33,749 bases of DNA, from assembly GCA_011523835.1 (NCBI GenBank), contig WTFZ01000105.1, positions 1-33,749 of the forward strand, in the 5' to 3' direction. Positions 26,388-33,749 of this stretch are shown in pieces; position 1 is the first letter of the stretch; each line of letters begins with the position of its first letter. Under the pieces are notes generated by a model. The model saw only the letters and a program-made list of their open reading frames with translations. It did not search any database and was not told where the DNA came from. This stretch comes from Synechococcus sp. CO36386bin_29 (lineage in GTDB: Bacteria; Cyanobacteriota; Cyanobacteriia; PCC-6307; Cyanobiaceae). Position numbers and translations under genes: made by a program.

Positions 26388-27884
26388 TTGACTGGGTCTT
26401 GCGAACGTGGAGTGGGGCACGACTGGGCAGCTCTCGAGAGGGATCTGAGGCTTTTTTGCGATTCAAGAGATGTGGTCTCTCGTCGAGAAGAGTTGCTTGT
26501 TTACGACTGCGATGGCCTCACCATGGACCGCCATGCCCCTCCTCTGGCTGTCCTGCCGCGAACCACCGACCAGGTCGCTGCGATCGTCAGTGCCTGTCAT
26601 CGCCGTGCCATCCCCTTTGTTGCTCGTGGCAGTGGCACGGGTCTTTCAGGCGGCGCTCTCGTCGAAGAGGAAGCGCTGCTGATTGTGACCAGTCGCATGC
26701 GCAGGATTCTTGAGATCGATCTCAGTAACCAGACGATCACCGTGGAACCCGGTGTCATCAACAGCTGGGTGAGCCGTGCCGTCGCTGGCGATGGGTTCTA
26801 TTACGCGCCGGATCCCTCCAGCCAGGTGGTTTGCAGCATCGGCGGAAATGTCGCTGAGAACTCCGGAGGGGTGCACTGCCTGAAATATGGAGTGACCAGC
26901 AATCACGTGCTGTCGATGCAGGTGGTTTTACCCGATGGCCAGGTCACACAGCTGGGAGCAGGCCTTTCAGAGACCTGTGGCATTGACCTGCGCGGTGCAT
27001 TCATCGGCAGCGAGGGCACGCTGGGAATCGCGACGGAGATCACTCTGCGTCTATTGCCAGCTCCTCAGAACGTTGCTGTGCTTCTTGCCGACTTTCCCTC
27101 CATGGCGGCGGCTGGGGAGGCCGTTCGACGCATCACCTCAGCTGGTGTGCTGCCTGCCGGCCTGGAGATCATGGATCACACTTGCATTGAAGCTGTCAAC
27201 GCCGCCTTCGCTGAGGAGGAATATCCGCCAGACGCCGGCGCTGTTCTTCTGATCGAACTCGATGGTCAGACGCGCGAAGTGAAGGAGGCTGTCGCGCTGG
27301 CCATCCACCTCTGCCGCGAGACGGGAGCGGGACGGGTGCGAGAGGCTTGGGATGAAACAGAGCGGTCCAGGCTTTGGAAAGGTCGAAAAAGTGCGATCTC
27401 CGCTTTAGGGCGTCAGTGCCCCAGTTATTACCTCCAGGATGGCGTCGTTCCTCGAACCGCCCTCCCGTCCGTTCTGGCGGCGATCGACCGACTCAGCGCT
27501 GAGCACGGTCTGGTGGTGGCCAATGTGTTTCACGCCGGTGACGGCAACCTTCACCCCCTCATCTTGTATCGAGCTTCAGACCCTGGTGTGAACGAGAAGG
27601 TGAAGACCCTTGGTGCCGCGATTATGGAGCTCTGCCTTGCCGCTGGGGGAAGCATCAGTGGAGAACACGGCGTGGGCAGCGACAAGCGTTGTTTCCTTGA
27701 TCGCATGTTCAGCGAAGACGATCTCTCCACGATGAAACGTGTGCGTTTGGCGTTTGACCCCGACGGTCGGGCCAATCCCGGCAAGATTTTTCCCACGCCG
27801 AAAAGCTGTGGTGAATCCCAGCGGCGCTTTGTTGAATTGGAGCGCTCCGGTTATCGGTTGCCCGATGAGGCCGTGGCCTTCTAA
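26388..27884 (+). CDS. glcD: FAD-linked oxidase, glycolate dehydrogenase subunit GlcD type
   Basis: A 498-residue flavoprotein. The N-terminal FAD-binding domain has AVLPRTTDQVAAIVSACHRR and FVARGSGTGLSGGALVEEEA, then GGNVAENSGGVHCLKYGVTS and GSEGTLGIATEITLRLLPAP. The C-terminal FAD-oxidase domain ends with VANVFHAGDGNLHPLILY and GGSISGEHGVGSDKR. In cyanobacteria GlcD with GlcE/GlcF oxidises photorespiratory glycolate to glyoxylate; a D-lactate role is a family alternative. No GlcE or GlcF is next to it. The start is TTG 26388 or GTG 26412; the first 14 residues are not conserved. The stop overlaps that of the convergent xth by 4 bp. Confidence 0.9.
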   Translation: MTGSCERGVGHDWAALERDLRLFCDSRDVVSRREELLVYDCDGLTMDRHAPPLAVLPRTTDQVAAIVSACHRRAIPFVARGSGTGLSGGALVEEEALLIVTSRMRRILEIDLSNQTITVEPGVINSWVSRAVAGDGFYYAPDPSSQVVCSIGGNVAENSGGVHCLKYGVTSNHVLSMQVVLPDGQVTQLGAGLSETCGIDLRGAFIGSEGTLGIATEITLRLLPAPQNVAVLLADFPSMAAAGEAVRRITSAGVLPAGLEIMDHTCIEAVNAAFAEEEYPPDAGAVLLIELDGQTREVKEAVALAIHLCRETGAGRVREAWDETERSRLWKGRKSAISALGRQCPSYYLQDGVVPRTALPSVLAAIDRLSAEHGLVVANVFHAGDGNLHPLILYRASDPGVNEKVKTLGAAIMELCLAAGGSISGEHGVGSDKRCFLDRMFSEDDLSTMKRVRLAFDPDGRANPGKIFPTPKSCGESQRRFVELERSGYRLPDEAVAF

Positions 27885-28711
27885 TCGATCTCTGAGACCT
27901 CATCGTCATCGTCGAGCTCCCAGGCTAAATCCACCACGACAGGAGCATGGTCACTGGGCTGTTCTCTTCCCCTCTCCTGTTTGTCAATGCTGCAACTGCG
28001 GGCCAGGTCCTTTAAGTCGCCGCTGAGATAGATGTGGTCGATTCGCCAACCGCTGTCGCGGTTCCAGGCTCCACTGCGATAATCCCACCAGCTCCAATGG
28101 CCACTGCCTGGCTCAAACAGTCGAAAGGCATCGCCCAGATTGGAACCGAGAACTTGGAGCAATGCCTCCCTCTCGGAATCTGAGGCCATGATCCCTCCGG
28201 TGAGTCGATCCGGGTCGTGGAGATCCCTTGCTTCCGGACCGATATTGAAGTCACCAACCACGCAAAGGGGTTCATCCCTGGTTTCCGCGGATCGTAAATA
28301 GCGTTCCAGGCATCGCATCCAGTTCAGCTTGTAGGTGTATTTCTCTGAACGCAGGCTTGAACCATTCGGCACGTAGAGATTGACCACCCGGATGCCGTCC
28401 ACCAGGGCGCTGATCACACGCTTCTGGGAACTGAGCTCTTCGGCATCTTCGTCGCCTGGTAACTCACCAGTCAGCCCAAGGCGAACATCCTCGAGGGGAT
28501 GACGACTGATCAGAGCGACGCCGTTGTACGACTTCTGCCCGTGGATGCCAACGGAGTAGCCCCTCTCAAGGAACGGTTCCATCGGGAACAAAGGATCATC
28601 GACCTTCGTTTCCTGAAGGGCGAGCACATCGATGCTGTTCCGATCCAGCCAGCTGAGAACATGCTCTAGACGGGTCCGCACCGAGTTGACATTCCAGCTG
28701 GCGATCTGCAC
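27881..28711 (-). CDS. xth: Exodeoxyribonuclease III (AP endonuclease)
   Basis: A 276-residue member of the Xth/ExoA family, which cuts at abasic sites and has 3'-5' exonuclease activity in base-excision repair. Motifs in order are QIASWNVNSVRTRL, LALQETKVDD (metal Glu), YNGVALISRHP, VVNLYVPNGSS, VVGDFNIGPEARDLHDP, WWDYRSGAWNRDSGWRIDH and the final SDHAPVVV. The GTG at 28711 (QIASWNV) is preferred because homologues begin there; the frame stays open to GTG 28762, which would add 17 unconserved residues. The acidic tail LDDDDEVSEID is unusual. It is divergent from the small secreted protein gene. Confidence 0.93.
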   Translation of the reverse strand: MQIASWNVNSVRTRLEHVLSWLDRNSIDVLALQETKVDDPLFPMEPFLERGYSVGIHGQKSYNGVALISRHPLEDVRLGLTGELPGDEDAEELSSQKRVISALVDGIRVVNLYVPNGSSLRSEKYTYKLNWMRCLERYLRSAETRDEPLCVVGDFNIGPEARDLHDPDRLTGGIMASDSEREALLQVLGSNLGDAFRLFEPGSGHWSWWDYRSGAWNRDSGWRIDHIYLSGDLKDLARSCSIDKQERGREQPSDHAPVVVDLAWELDDDDEVSEID

Positions 28712-28771
28712 GGACTCTGTAGTTGATGGCGAAAGACCCTTAGCATCAGGCCCCTGGATCACAGTCGCCCC

Positions 28772-29089
28772 ATGCAGTCTTTGCTGAATGTCGGAGTCCT
28801 GGCAGTAGCAGGCTCTGCTCTGCTGCTCGCTCCCTTGCCGGCGGCTGCGCAGACGTCTCTCTCCGAGACAGGAGCAGGTTTCAAGACGGACAACGACCGA
28901 AGCATCCTGGACACAACCTCAGGGACTAAAAACGAGGGATCGGTGCTTGATGCGACCAATCCGATGCAATTGATGCAGCGCCTTCGTCAGGCCACATCCC
29001 TCAACGACGCCACGGACCCAGTGGATGCGATCGATGCTGCTCTTAGAGCTTTCGAGGAGCCTGATCCTGCTGCTGGAACTCGTCCCTGA
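28772..29089 (+). CDS. Small secreted protein of unknown function
   Basis: A 105-residue precursor. A clear signal peptide (MQSLLNVGVLAVAGSALLLA, ending AAA with cleavage before Q) is followed by a polar, low-complexity mature part of about 79 residues rich in Asp, Thr and Ser (FKTDNDRSILDTTSGTKNEG). A final helix has PMQLMQRLRQATSLNDATD. There is no cysteine in the mature part, so it is not a lipoprotein. I do not recognise a family. Its last 47 bases overlap the convergent TPR gene. Confidence 0.72.
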   Translation: MQSLLNVGVLAVAGSALLLAPLPAAAQTSLSETGAGFKTDNDRSILDTTSGTKNEGSVLDATNPMQLMQRLRQATSLNDATDPVDAIDAALRAFEEPDPAAGTRP

Positions 29090-29816
29090 TCACCGACCCC
29101 GACGTCCAGGCGTTTTTGCGTGCCGCCTCCAGAGTCCACCGCATTCTGGTTGACGACAGGTTGTTCTTATTCAGACGTCCATCGCCCCCCAGACGTGCTG
29201 CTTTGTCCAACAGGGCGATGGCCTGATCGCCCCGTCCTTGATCGCGCTTCAACAGAGCCAGAGCCATCACAGGCTCAATCCGGTTCGGGTTGTCCTTGAT
29301 CAACTGTTCATAGATGGATCTGCTTGCAGGCAGATCTCCATTCAGACGATGCAGGTCCGCAAGGATCAAGCCCAGCGCCAGTCGTTGTGCGGAGGCTGAT
29401 TGCTTGAACTGTTGGTTCACCTGATCGACCGCTGCTTGAGAGCGTCCCGACTCAATGGAAAGAAGCCCGCTGAGTGCGATCACCTGCAGTCGGTTGGGAT
29501 GCAGAGTCTCAAGGCGTTTCAAGGTGATTGCTGCAGCTTGACGATCCCCCTGGCCGAGCTGAGCTTTTGCCAGAAGCAGCGACCATCGCCAGTCGCGTGG
29601 ATTGGACTCCACCTGTTCTTTGATCAGAGCCATGCTGGAGGGGGCTGACTTGGACTTGCTCTCCGCCTGAAGTCGATGTCGTTGCATGAGGCCGCTTTCG
29701 TCGAGTAAGACCCACCCGATCAGCAGACTGATGCCGATTCCCGCAATAAGTGGACGGGAGGTTCGGAGCCTTTTGAAATGGAGCCCTGCCACTAATGTCC
29801 GTGAACTCGGGGACAT
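29043..29816 (-). CDS. TPR-repeat membrane-anchored protein
   Basis: A 257-residue protein with one N-terminal membrane helix (about 22-38, PLIAGIGISLLIGWVLL). A helical-repeat body follows in the style of tetratricopeptide repeats, for example WRWSLLLAKAQLGQGDRQAA, LIKDNPNRIEPVMALALLKR and DQGRGDQAIALLDKAARLGG. Such proteins act as scaffolds, and partners cannot be inferred. The overall pattern is similar to the TPR part of cytochrome c biogenesis factor CycH/NrfG, but that is a weak resemblance. ATG 29816 is the start. It is divergent from the next gene by 35 bp and overlaps the preceding gene by 47 bp. Confidence 0.78.
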   Translation of the reverse strand: MSPSSRTLVAGLHFKRLRTSRPLIAGIGISLLIGWVLLDESGLMQRHRLQAESKSKSAPSSMALIKEQVESNPRDWRWSLLLAKAQLGQGDRQAAAITLKRLETLHPNRLQVIALSGLLSIESGRSQAAVDQVNQQFKQSASAQRLALGLILADLHRLNGDLPASRSIYEQLIKDNPNRIEPVMALALLKRDQGRGDQAIALLDKAARLGGDGRLNKNNLSSTRMRWTLEAARKNAWTSGSVIRDEFQQQDQAPRKL

Positions 29817-29851
29817 TCTGAGGTGAACTCCCGACGCTGGCTAGAGTCGAT

Positions 29852-30526
29852 ATGGGCCGGTGGATGCCCTTACGACCGATGCGCGACCATCCCATTCCTG
29901 CGGTGACTGAGCCGCTTCAGTACAGGGCCATCGGCGTTGTGCGCGGAGAGTTCCGTGCTGACTCCGACGAAAAGTCCACACGGGGACAGCTCATCGACGG
30001 TGAGGGTCATGCTCTGGAGTGTGTGGTGCTCGGACGGATGCTCACGTTGATGCGTCGTCATCTCGACATGAGCCAGCCTCATTTGTGGGTTGTCTATCCC
30101 CGCTGCCGAGAACAGGAGCACCTGCACCTGCAAATTGCCGGGATCTGGGAACCCAGCACTCTCTCACGATCAGCGCACTCGGAGGGCAGCGCTCCCATCG
30201 AGGACTCCTTGCCCGAAGGTGATGACTACTTTTCTATTCGAGGAGAGCTGATCTACACAAAGGCCGAAACCGCCGATGTGGTGGTGAAGGTGCGTCAGCA
30301 ACCCCGCGCCGATGGCTTTCGGCCTCTCCCCTTCAAACTCCAGCTCAAAGGCGAGCTTGCTTTGGAGCATCTCCGCCATTTCGTCAGCCTTGATGTGCGC
30401 CGACAGGGTCAGTTGCTGCAGATTGAATCCTCTGAAGTGATCGCTCCGATGCCGACACGCGGCGGAAAGGGACGAGGTCAGACAGCCCGCCGTGGGGCCT
30501 CCAGCACGCGACCGGTCGGCAGCTGA
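29852..30526 (+). CDS. Conserved hypothetical protein, basic C-terminus
   Basis: A 224-residue soluble protein. Residues about 22-110 look like a beta-rich domain (LQYRAIGVVRGEFRADSDEK, then HLWVVYPRCREQEHLHLQIA). A second part at 125-195 has DYFSIRGELIYTKAETADVV and FRPLPFKLQLKGELALEHLR. The last 25 residues are a basic Gly/Arg/Thr tail (TRGGKGRGQTARRG) that could bind RNA. I do not recognise a named family. Starts are ATG 29852 or ATG 29879 (MRDHPIP). The stop codon shares a base with the ATG of the M41-like gene, so it is the first gene of a tightly packed unit. Confidence 0.75.
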   Translation: MGRWMPLRPMRDHPIPAVTEPLQYRAIGVVRGEFRADSDEKSTRGQLIDGEGHALECVVLGRMLTLMRRHLDMSQPHLWVVYPRCREQEHLHLQIAGIWEPSTLSRSAHSEGSAPIEDSLPEGDDYFSIRGELIYTKAETADVVVKVRQQPRADGFRPLPFKLQLKGELALEHLRHFVSLDVRRQGQLLQIESSEVIAPMPTRGGKGRGQTARRGASSTRPVGS

Positions 30527-31164
30527 TGGCGTCGTCGCCTGTGTCGTCCACCTCCGCAGGTTTCGCCGTTGCTGGCTGCACGGTGTTGGCAGTGTTCGGG
30601 CCGCTGGGCGGACTGTCTCCGGCTTGGATCGCCCTTCTCATTGGCGGTGGGTTGCTTGGTCTCACGGTGGATGCATCCCAGTTCGAAGGAATGGGTGGAC
30701 ATCTCGTGGCCGAAGCGCTGCCTGGGGGAAAGTCCCGTTTGCGCCGGGTGGCACGCCATGAAGCTGGTCACTGGCTCGTGGCCCGCGATGAGCAGATGGG
30801 TGTGAAGCGTGTACTCGTTGGAACTAGGGCTTGTCTGGAGGCAGGCTTGCGCTGCAACGGGGCGACTGAGTTCGAGCTTCCAGATCATGCGCGCCTGCCT
30901 CTCGAGGAGCTGCGCCGCTGGAGTCGCGTGCTCCAAGCCGGCATGGTGGCCGAGGTGTTGCTCGAGGGAGCCGCTCGAGGAGGCGAGGATGACCGCGCTT
31001 TGCTCGGCCGGATCTGGGGCCTTTCCGGGCAAGACGTGGAGACCGCACAGCGGGAGCAACGCCGGGCGAGGCGAGAGGTTGAGCAATTTCTGCGCCGTCA
31101 TCGCGATGATCTTGAAGCTGTGGCTGATCGGCTGCTGGAGGGCCTGGAACCGGAGGCGGCATGA
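30526..31164 (+). CDS. Stand-alone M41 (FtsH-like) peptidase domain membrane protein
   Basis: A 212-residue protein. Two hydrophobic helices lie at about 13-48, followed by a peptidase-like part. HEAGH at 78-82 (VARHEAGHWLVARDEQ) is the zinc motif of the M41/FtsH family. The later segment QAGMVAEVLLEGAARGGEDD aligns by eye with the FtsH stretch that ends in the third zinc ligand Asp, so D155 or D156 may complete the site. The AAA ATPase module of FtsH is missing. Related AAA-less proteins exist in cyanobacteria and plants, with no assigned substrate as far as I know. It starts within the upstream stop codon and overlaps larC by 4 bp. Confidence 0.82.
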   Translation: MASSPVSSTSAGFAVAGCTVLAVFGPLGGLSPAWIALLIGGGLLGLTVDASQFEGMGGHLVAEALPGGKSRLRRVARHEAGHWLVARDEQMGVKRVLVGTRACLEAGLRCNGATEFELPDHARLPLEELRRWSRVLQAGMVAEVLLEGAARGGEDDRALLGRIWGLSGQDVETAQREQRRARREVEQFLRRHRDDLEAVADRLLEGLEPEAA

Positions 31165-32381
31165 CCTCCTTGTTCGTGGACTGTCCCACCGGTCTTGCCG
31201 GAGACATGCTGCTGGCGGCTTGCCTGGATCTTGGTGTTCCTGAGGCGGTGATTCACGAGCCGTTGCGGCAGCTTGGATTCGCGCATGCCTACCGACTCAA
31301 GGTTGCGGAGGCATCCAGCGGTGGCCTGCGTGGTGTGCGGCTCTTTGTTGAAGGAACGGAAGCGCAACCGCCCCATCGCCATTGGCGTGAGCTGCAGGAG
31401 CGCATCAATGGCTCTCCCCTGGCTGCACCGCTGCGCCAGCGGGTTCTTGCGGTGTTCGAAGCCCTCGCGGATGCTGAAGCTGCAGTGCATGGCACCAACC
31501 CTGAAGCGGTTCATTTCCACGAAGTGGGCGCCATCGACAGCCTTGTGGATGTGGTGGGAGTGTGTGCTGCCCTGGAGCATTTGCAGGTCAGTTCCCTGCT
31601 TTGCACGCCCCCCCCTGCCGGTCGTGGCACCGTGACCACGGCCCATGGCGTGTTGCCCGTTCCTGTTCCAGCAGTGCTGGAGTTGGCCCGACGGCATGGG
31701 CTGACCCTGCGCTGCGGTATGCAGTGGCCGGAGGCAGAGCTCACCACACCCACAGGGTTGGCACTCATGGCCTTGCAGGCTGATCGGTTTGGCTGGCCAT
31801 CGGTGCTTGAGCCTGTCGCGACAGGGGTCGGACTGGGGCATCGCCAACTGGATCGTCCCAACCTGTTGCGTCTGATCCAGCTGCAGCCTGCTCCGCGGCC
31901 TGCGTCCGATCAACCCCAGTGGCAGGACCTGGTGGTGCAGGAGGCCTGGATTGACGATGCCTCAGCGGAAGCCATTGCCTGGTTGGTTGAGCAGCTCCGC
32001 AGCGGTGGGGCTCTGGATGTGGCCTGTGCTCCCATTCAGATGAAGAAAGGTCGGGCTGGCACGGCCGTGACCGCCTTGGTGCGAGCGGATTGTGCTGAGG
32101 TGCTTCGGCAGATCTGGTGGCGGGAGAGTCCGACTCTGGGACTCAGGGAGCGGCATCAGGGGCGCTGGGCGCTTCCTCGGCGTCGGGGAACGCTGGCCAC
32201 GTCCTGGGGGGAGCTGGCGGCCAAGCAGACCCGGCGTCCGGATGGCCAGCTTGAGATCAAGCCGGAACGCGATGCTCTGCAGCAGCTGGCCGATCAGAGT
32301 GGTTTGACACCATCCCGCCTGCTCAGTCAGTTGCGGCTGGATGGTGATGGCTTTGAGCCTTGTGAGGACTGGCGATGTTGA
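31161..32381 (+). CDS. larC: LarC family nickel insertion protein (pyridinium-3,5-bisthiocarboxylic acid mononucleotide nickel chelatase)
   Basis: A 406-residue protein of the LarC (DUF111) family. In lactobacilli LarC inserts nickel into the pincer cofactor of lactate racemase LarA. The N-terminal part is FVDCPTGLAGDMLLAACLDL, followed by HFHEVGAIDSLVDVVGVCAA and TPPPAGRGTVTTAHGVLPVP. The C-terminal part has QMKKGRAGTAVTALVRADC and ESPTLGLRERHQGRW. The histidine-rich linker often seen for nickel binding is not obvious. In some lactobacilli larC is split by a programmed frameshift; here it is one frame. No larA, larB or larE is in the window. It overlaps the M41-like gene by 4 bp and the next gene by 7 bp. 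Confidence 0.92.
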   Translation: MTSLFVDCPTGLAGDMLLAACLDLGVPEAVIHEPLRQLGFAHAYRLKVAEASSGGLRGVRLFVEGTEAQPPHRHWRELQERINGSPLAAPLRQRVLAVFEALADAEAAVHGTNPEAVHFHEVGAIDSLVDVVGVCAALEHLQVSSLLCTPPPAGRGTVTTAHGVLPVPVPAVLELARRHGLTLRCGMQWPEAELTTPTGLALMALQADRFGWPSVLEPVATGVGLGHRQLDRPNLLRLIQLQPAPRPASDQPQWQDLVVQEAWIDDASAEAIAWLVEQLRSGGALDVACAPIQMKKGRAGTAVTALVRADCAEVLRQIWWRESPTLGLRERHQGRWALPRRRGTLATSWGELAAKQTRRPDGQLEIKPERDALQQLADQSGLTPSRLLSQLRLDGDGFEPCEDWRC

Positions 32382-33340
32382 AGTTTCGACATTTTCAAGC
32401 GCCCATGTCGCTCCCGGGGGGGCTCAAACTCTGGGTGACGCTGTTGACGCTCTCCTTCGTTGCTTGGGCGATGGCTGGACAGGCAGCAGGTCTGCGCACC
32501 CTGACGATTTCGGCCCTGGGCTGGTGCTGGATGATGCTGGCCCTCGGGCTCAGCTGGCTAAGCCTGTTGGTGAATGCCCTCAGTTGGAGAGTTCTGGTGC
32601 TCTGGCTGGGGCATGGCACAGGCCCGATCCCTCTGGTGCCCATTTATCTCGGCAGCAATCTTCTCAAATACCTCCCTGGTGGGATCTGGCATTTCGTGAA
32701 GCGCGTGCGCCTACTCGCACCCTCCATCGGTACAGGCCCCGCTCTGGTTTCCGTGTTGCTTGAGCCCATGCTGATGGCTGTCGCAGCCATGCTCTGGGTT
32801 CCCTTCGGAGGGTTCCAGGGTGGACTCGCGCTTTTGACTCCCTTGCCTGCCTTGCTTCTCCTGCCGCGCTGGCGGGAGCCGCTGTTGCGCCGCCTTGAGC
32901 GCCAGCGGCTTCGCCAGCTCAATCGGGTCGATCACGATGCGTCAGAGCCATTGACTGAACCCGAGCAATACGGAAGCGGTCGTGAGGCTTACCCCTGGGG
33001 CCCCCTGCTGGCGGAGCTGCTGTTTGTGGCCTGCCGCTTTTCCGGATTCTGGGCTTGCCTTCAGGTGTTTGGACTGAATCAAGCGCTGCCGATCACCGGA
33101 TGGCTGGCGGCTTTCGCGCTCGCCTGGACGGCCGGGTTGGTGGTGCCGGCAGCCCCCGGAGGCCTGGGAGTCTTTGAGGCCGTGCTTCTACTCAGACTGG
33201 GCCAGTCGGTTCCTGAGGCGCCGCTCCTGGCGGTGGCCTTGAGTTACCGCCTGGTGGCCACCCTGGCGGATGTTCTGGCTGCCGGTGGCGTGTGGGCGGA
33301 CAGGGTGCTGACCAAGCGTTGGCTGGTCTTCAATCCCTAA
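32375..33340 (+). CDS. UPF0104/lysylphosphatidylglycerol-synthase-type transmembrane protein
   Basis: A 321-residue membrane protein with about eight helices. The family core is visible in YLGSNLLKYLPGGIWHFVKR and in GLVVPAAPGGLGVFEAVLLL near the C-terminus, both typical of the MprF/AglD membrane domain (UPF0104). There is no catalytic synthase domain for lysyl-phosphatidylglycerol. Members of this group include flippases and lipid-modifying proteins; the role here is unknown. It starts 7 bp before the larC stop codon and closes the overlapped unit. Confidence 0.83.
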   Translation: MLKFRHFQAPMSLPGGLKLWVTLLTLSFVAWAMAGQAAGLRTLTISALGWCWMMLALGLSWLSLLVNALSWRVLVLWLGHGTGPIPLVPIYLGSNLLKYLPGGIWHFVKRVRLLAPSIGTGPALVSVLLEPMLMAVAAMLWVPFGGFQGGLALLTPLPALLLLPRWREPLLRRLERQRLRQLNRVDHDASEPLTEPEQYGSGREAYPWGPLLAELLFVACRFSGFWACLQVFGLNQALPITGWLAAFALAWTAGLVVPAAPGGLGVFEAVLLLRLGQSVPEAPLLAVALSYRLVATLADVLAAGGVWADRVLTKRWLVFNP

Positions 33341-33444
33341 CCGTTCCAGGGTGCGTGAGGTGGTGAACACGTCCCTACTGGGATCAGTGATCCCCTGGCT
33401 TGACCGCATCGAACCCAAAGGCCTGGATATGGAGAGCGTCTGAG

Positions 33445-33749
33445 ATGGACACACCGCCCTTGGCCGCTCAGGTGCTGCCCTGCCCGCTCTCCGCTGGTTG
33501 GGAGCTTCTGCGCACGATTCCTCTTCCGCGCACGGGCACGGATGGACGGCCCATGGGGGGCTTCTCGGCGGCGGCGTATGACCAGGACGATGATCGGCTC
33601 TGGCTTCTCAGTGATGCCCCGCGAGGGCATCTCGTGCCGTTCAGCGGCTTGCGTGCCCAGGGATCAGGAAATGCAGGTGCACACCCTGCGAGACCGCGCT
33701 GGAGGGGTGATCGAGCAGTTGCGCACGGTTGCGATGGGCTCGAACTGGC
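33445..33749 (+). CDS. Esterase-like activity of phytase family protein (5' part, probable frameshift)
   Basis: The start of a gene running off the right edge. ATG 33445 has GGAGAG eight bases upstream. Residues 1 to about 72 read like the phytase-type esterase family (PF13449): PCPLSAGWELLRTIPLPRTG, then GGFSAAAYDQDDDRLWLLSD and APRGHLVPFSGLRAQ. From about 33662 the plausible continuation (DQEMQVHTLRDRAGGVIEQL) is in the next frame, while the starting frame becomes Arg/Gly/Ala-rich and unlike protein. One extra G in the run at 33660-33662 would explain it. The 104 bp gap before the gene holds no other clear feature. Confidence 0.6.
   Translation, partial: MDTPPLAAQVLPCPLSAGWELLRTIPLPRTGTDGRPMGGFSAAAYDQDDDRLWLLSDAPRGHLVPFSGLRAQGSGNAGAHPARPRWRGDRAVAHGCDGLEL

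Overview
The window is a 33.7 kb piece of chromosome from a marine picocyanobacterium, most likely a high-GC marine Synechococcus. Evidence for this is the oxygenic photosynthesis genes (petC-petA, psaF-psaJ, a one-helix Hli protein), the five-carbon tetrapyrrole pathway gene hemL, and a 62-residue gene that matches the hyper-conserved protein (PSHCP) known only from Prochlorococcus and marine Synechococcus. Genes are packed tightly. Many start a few bases inside the previous stop codon, and seven convergent pairs overlap at their 3' ends. I see no insertion sequence, prophage, CRISPR array or clear sign of recent gene transfer.

Layout. 1-7.3 kb: the end of an unidentified gene; a RodZ-like membrane HTH protein; tRNA-Val(CAC); and a minus-strand run petC-petA-lgt-cobM. 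A small DUF3067 gene and tatC follow (the Rieske protein encoded by petC is a Tat substrate), then an NFACT/RqcH-type ribosome rescue protein. 7.4-10 kb: gmk, a bidirectional terminator, psaF-psaJ (psaJ is only 39 codons), tsaD and an Hli protein. 10-16 kb: a PilT-family ATPase, UDP-GlcNAc 2-epimerase, DUF1643, a small unknown, a CPA-type antiporter, then gltX led by tRNA-Asp. 16-19 kb: rplS, tRNA-Trp and PSHCP on one strand, with competing hairpins between rplS and the tRNA; then a small membrane protein, map and an SDR enzyme.

19-23.7 kb: an unknown, a P-loop/DRTGG protein, a DprA/Smf-like Rossmann protein, a divergent NfeD/stomatin pair, a MAPEG protein and a YajQ protein. 23.7-28.8 kb: hemL coupled to an OprB-type porin, a GlcD-type FAD oxidase (glycolate/photorespiration) and exonuclease III. 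28.8-33.7 kb: a small secreted protein, a TPR membrane protein, and a tightly overlapped plus-strand run: an unknown, a stand-alone M41 (FtsH-like) peptidase domain without AAA module, LarC and a UPF0104 membrane protein. After a 104 bp gap comes the start of an esterase-like/phytase-family gene whose frame appears to shift near the window edge.

Themes: thylakoid electron transport and its assembly (cytochrome b6f, PSI, Tat, cobalamin and haem supply), translation and its quality control (L19, three tRNAs, GluRS, TsaD, Map, RqcH-like, PSHCP) and envelope functions. The most unusual items are the rplS-trnW-PSHCP unit with its mutually exclusive hairpins, and the M41-like/LarC/UPF0104 unit.
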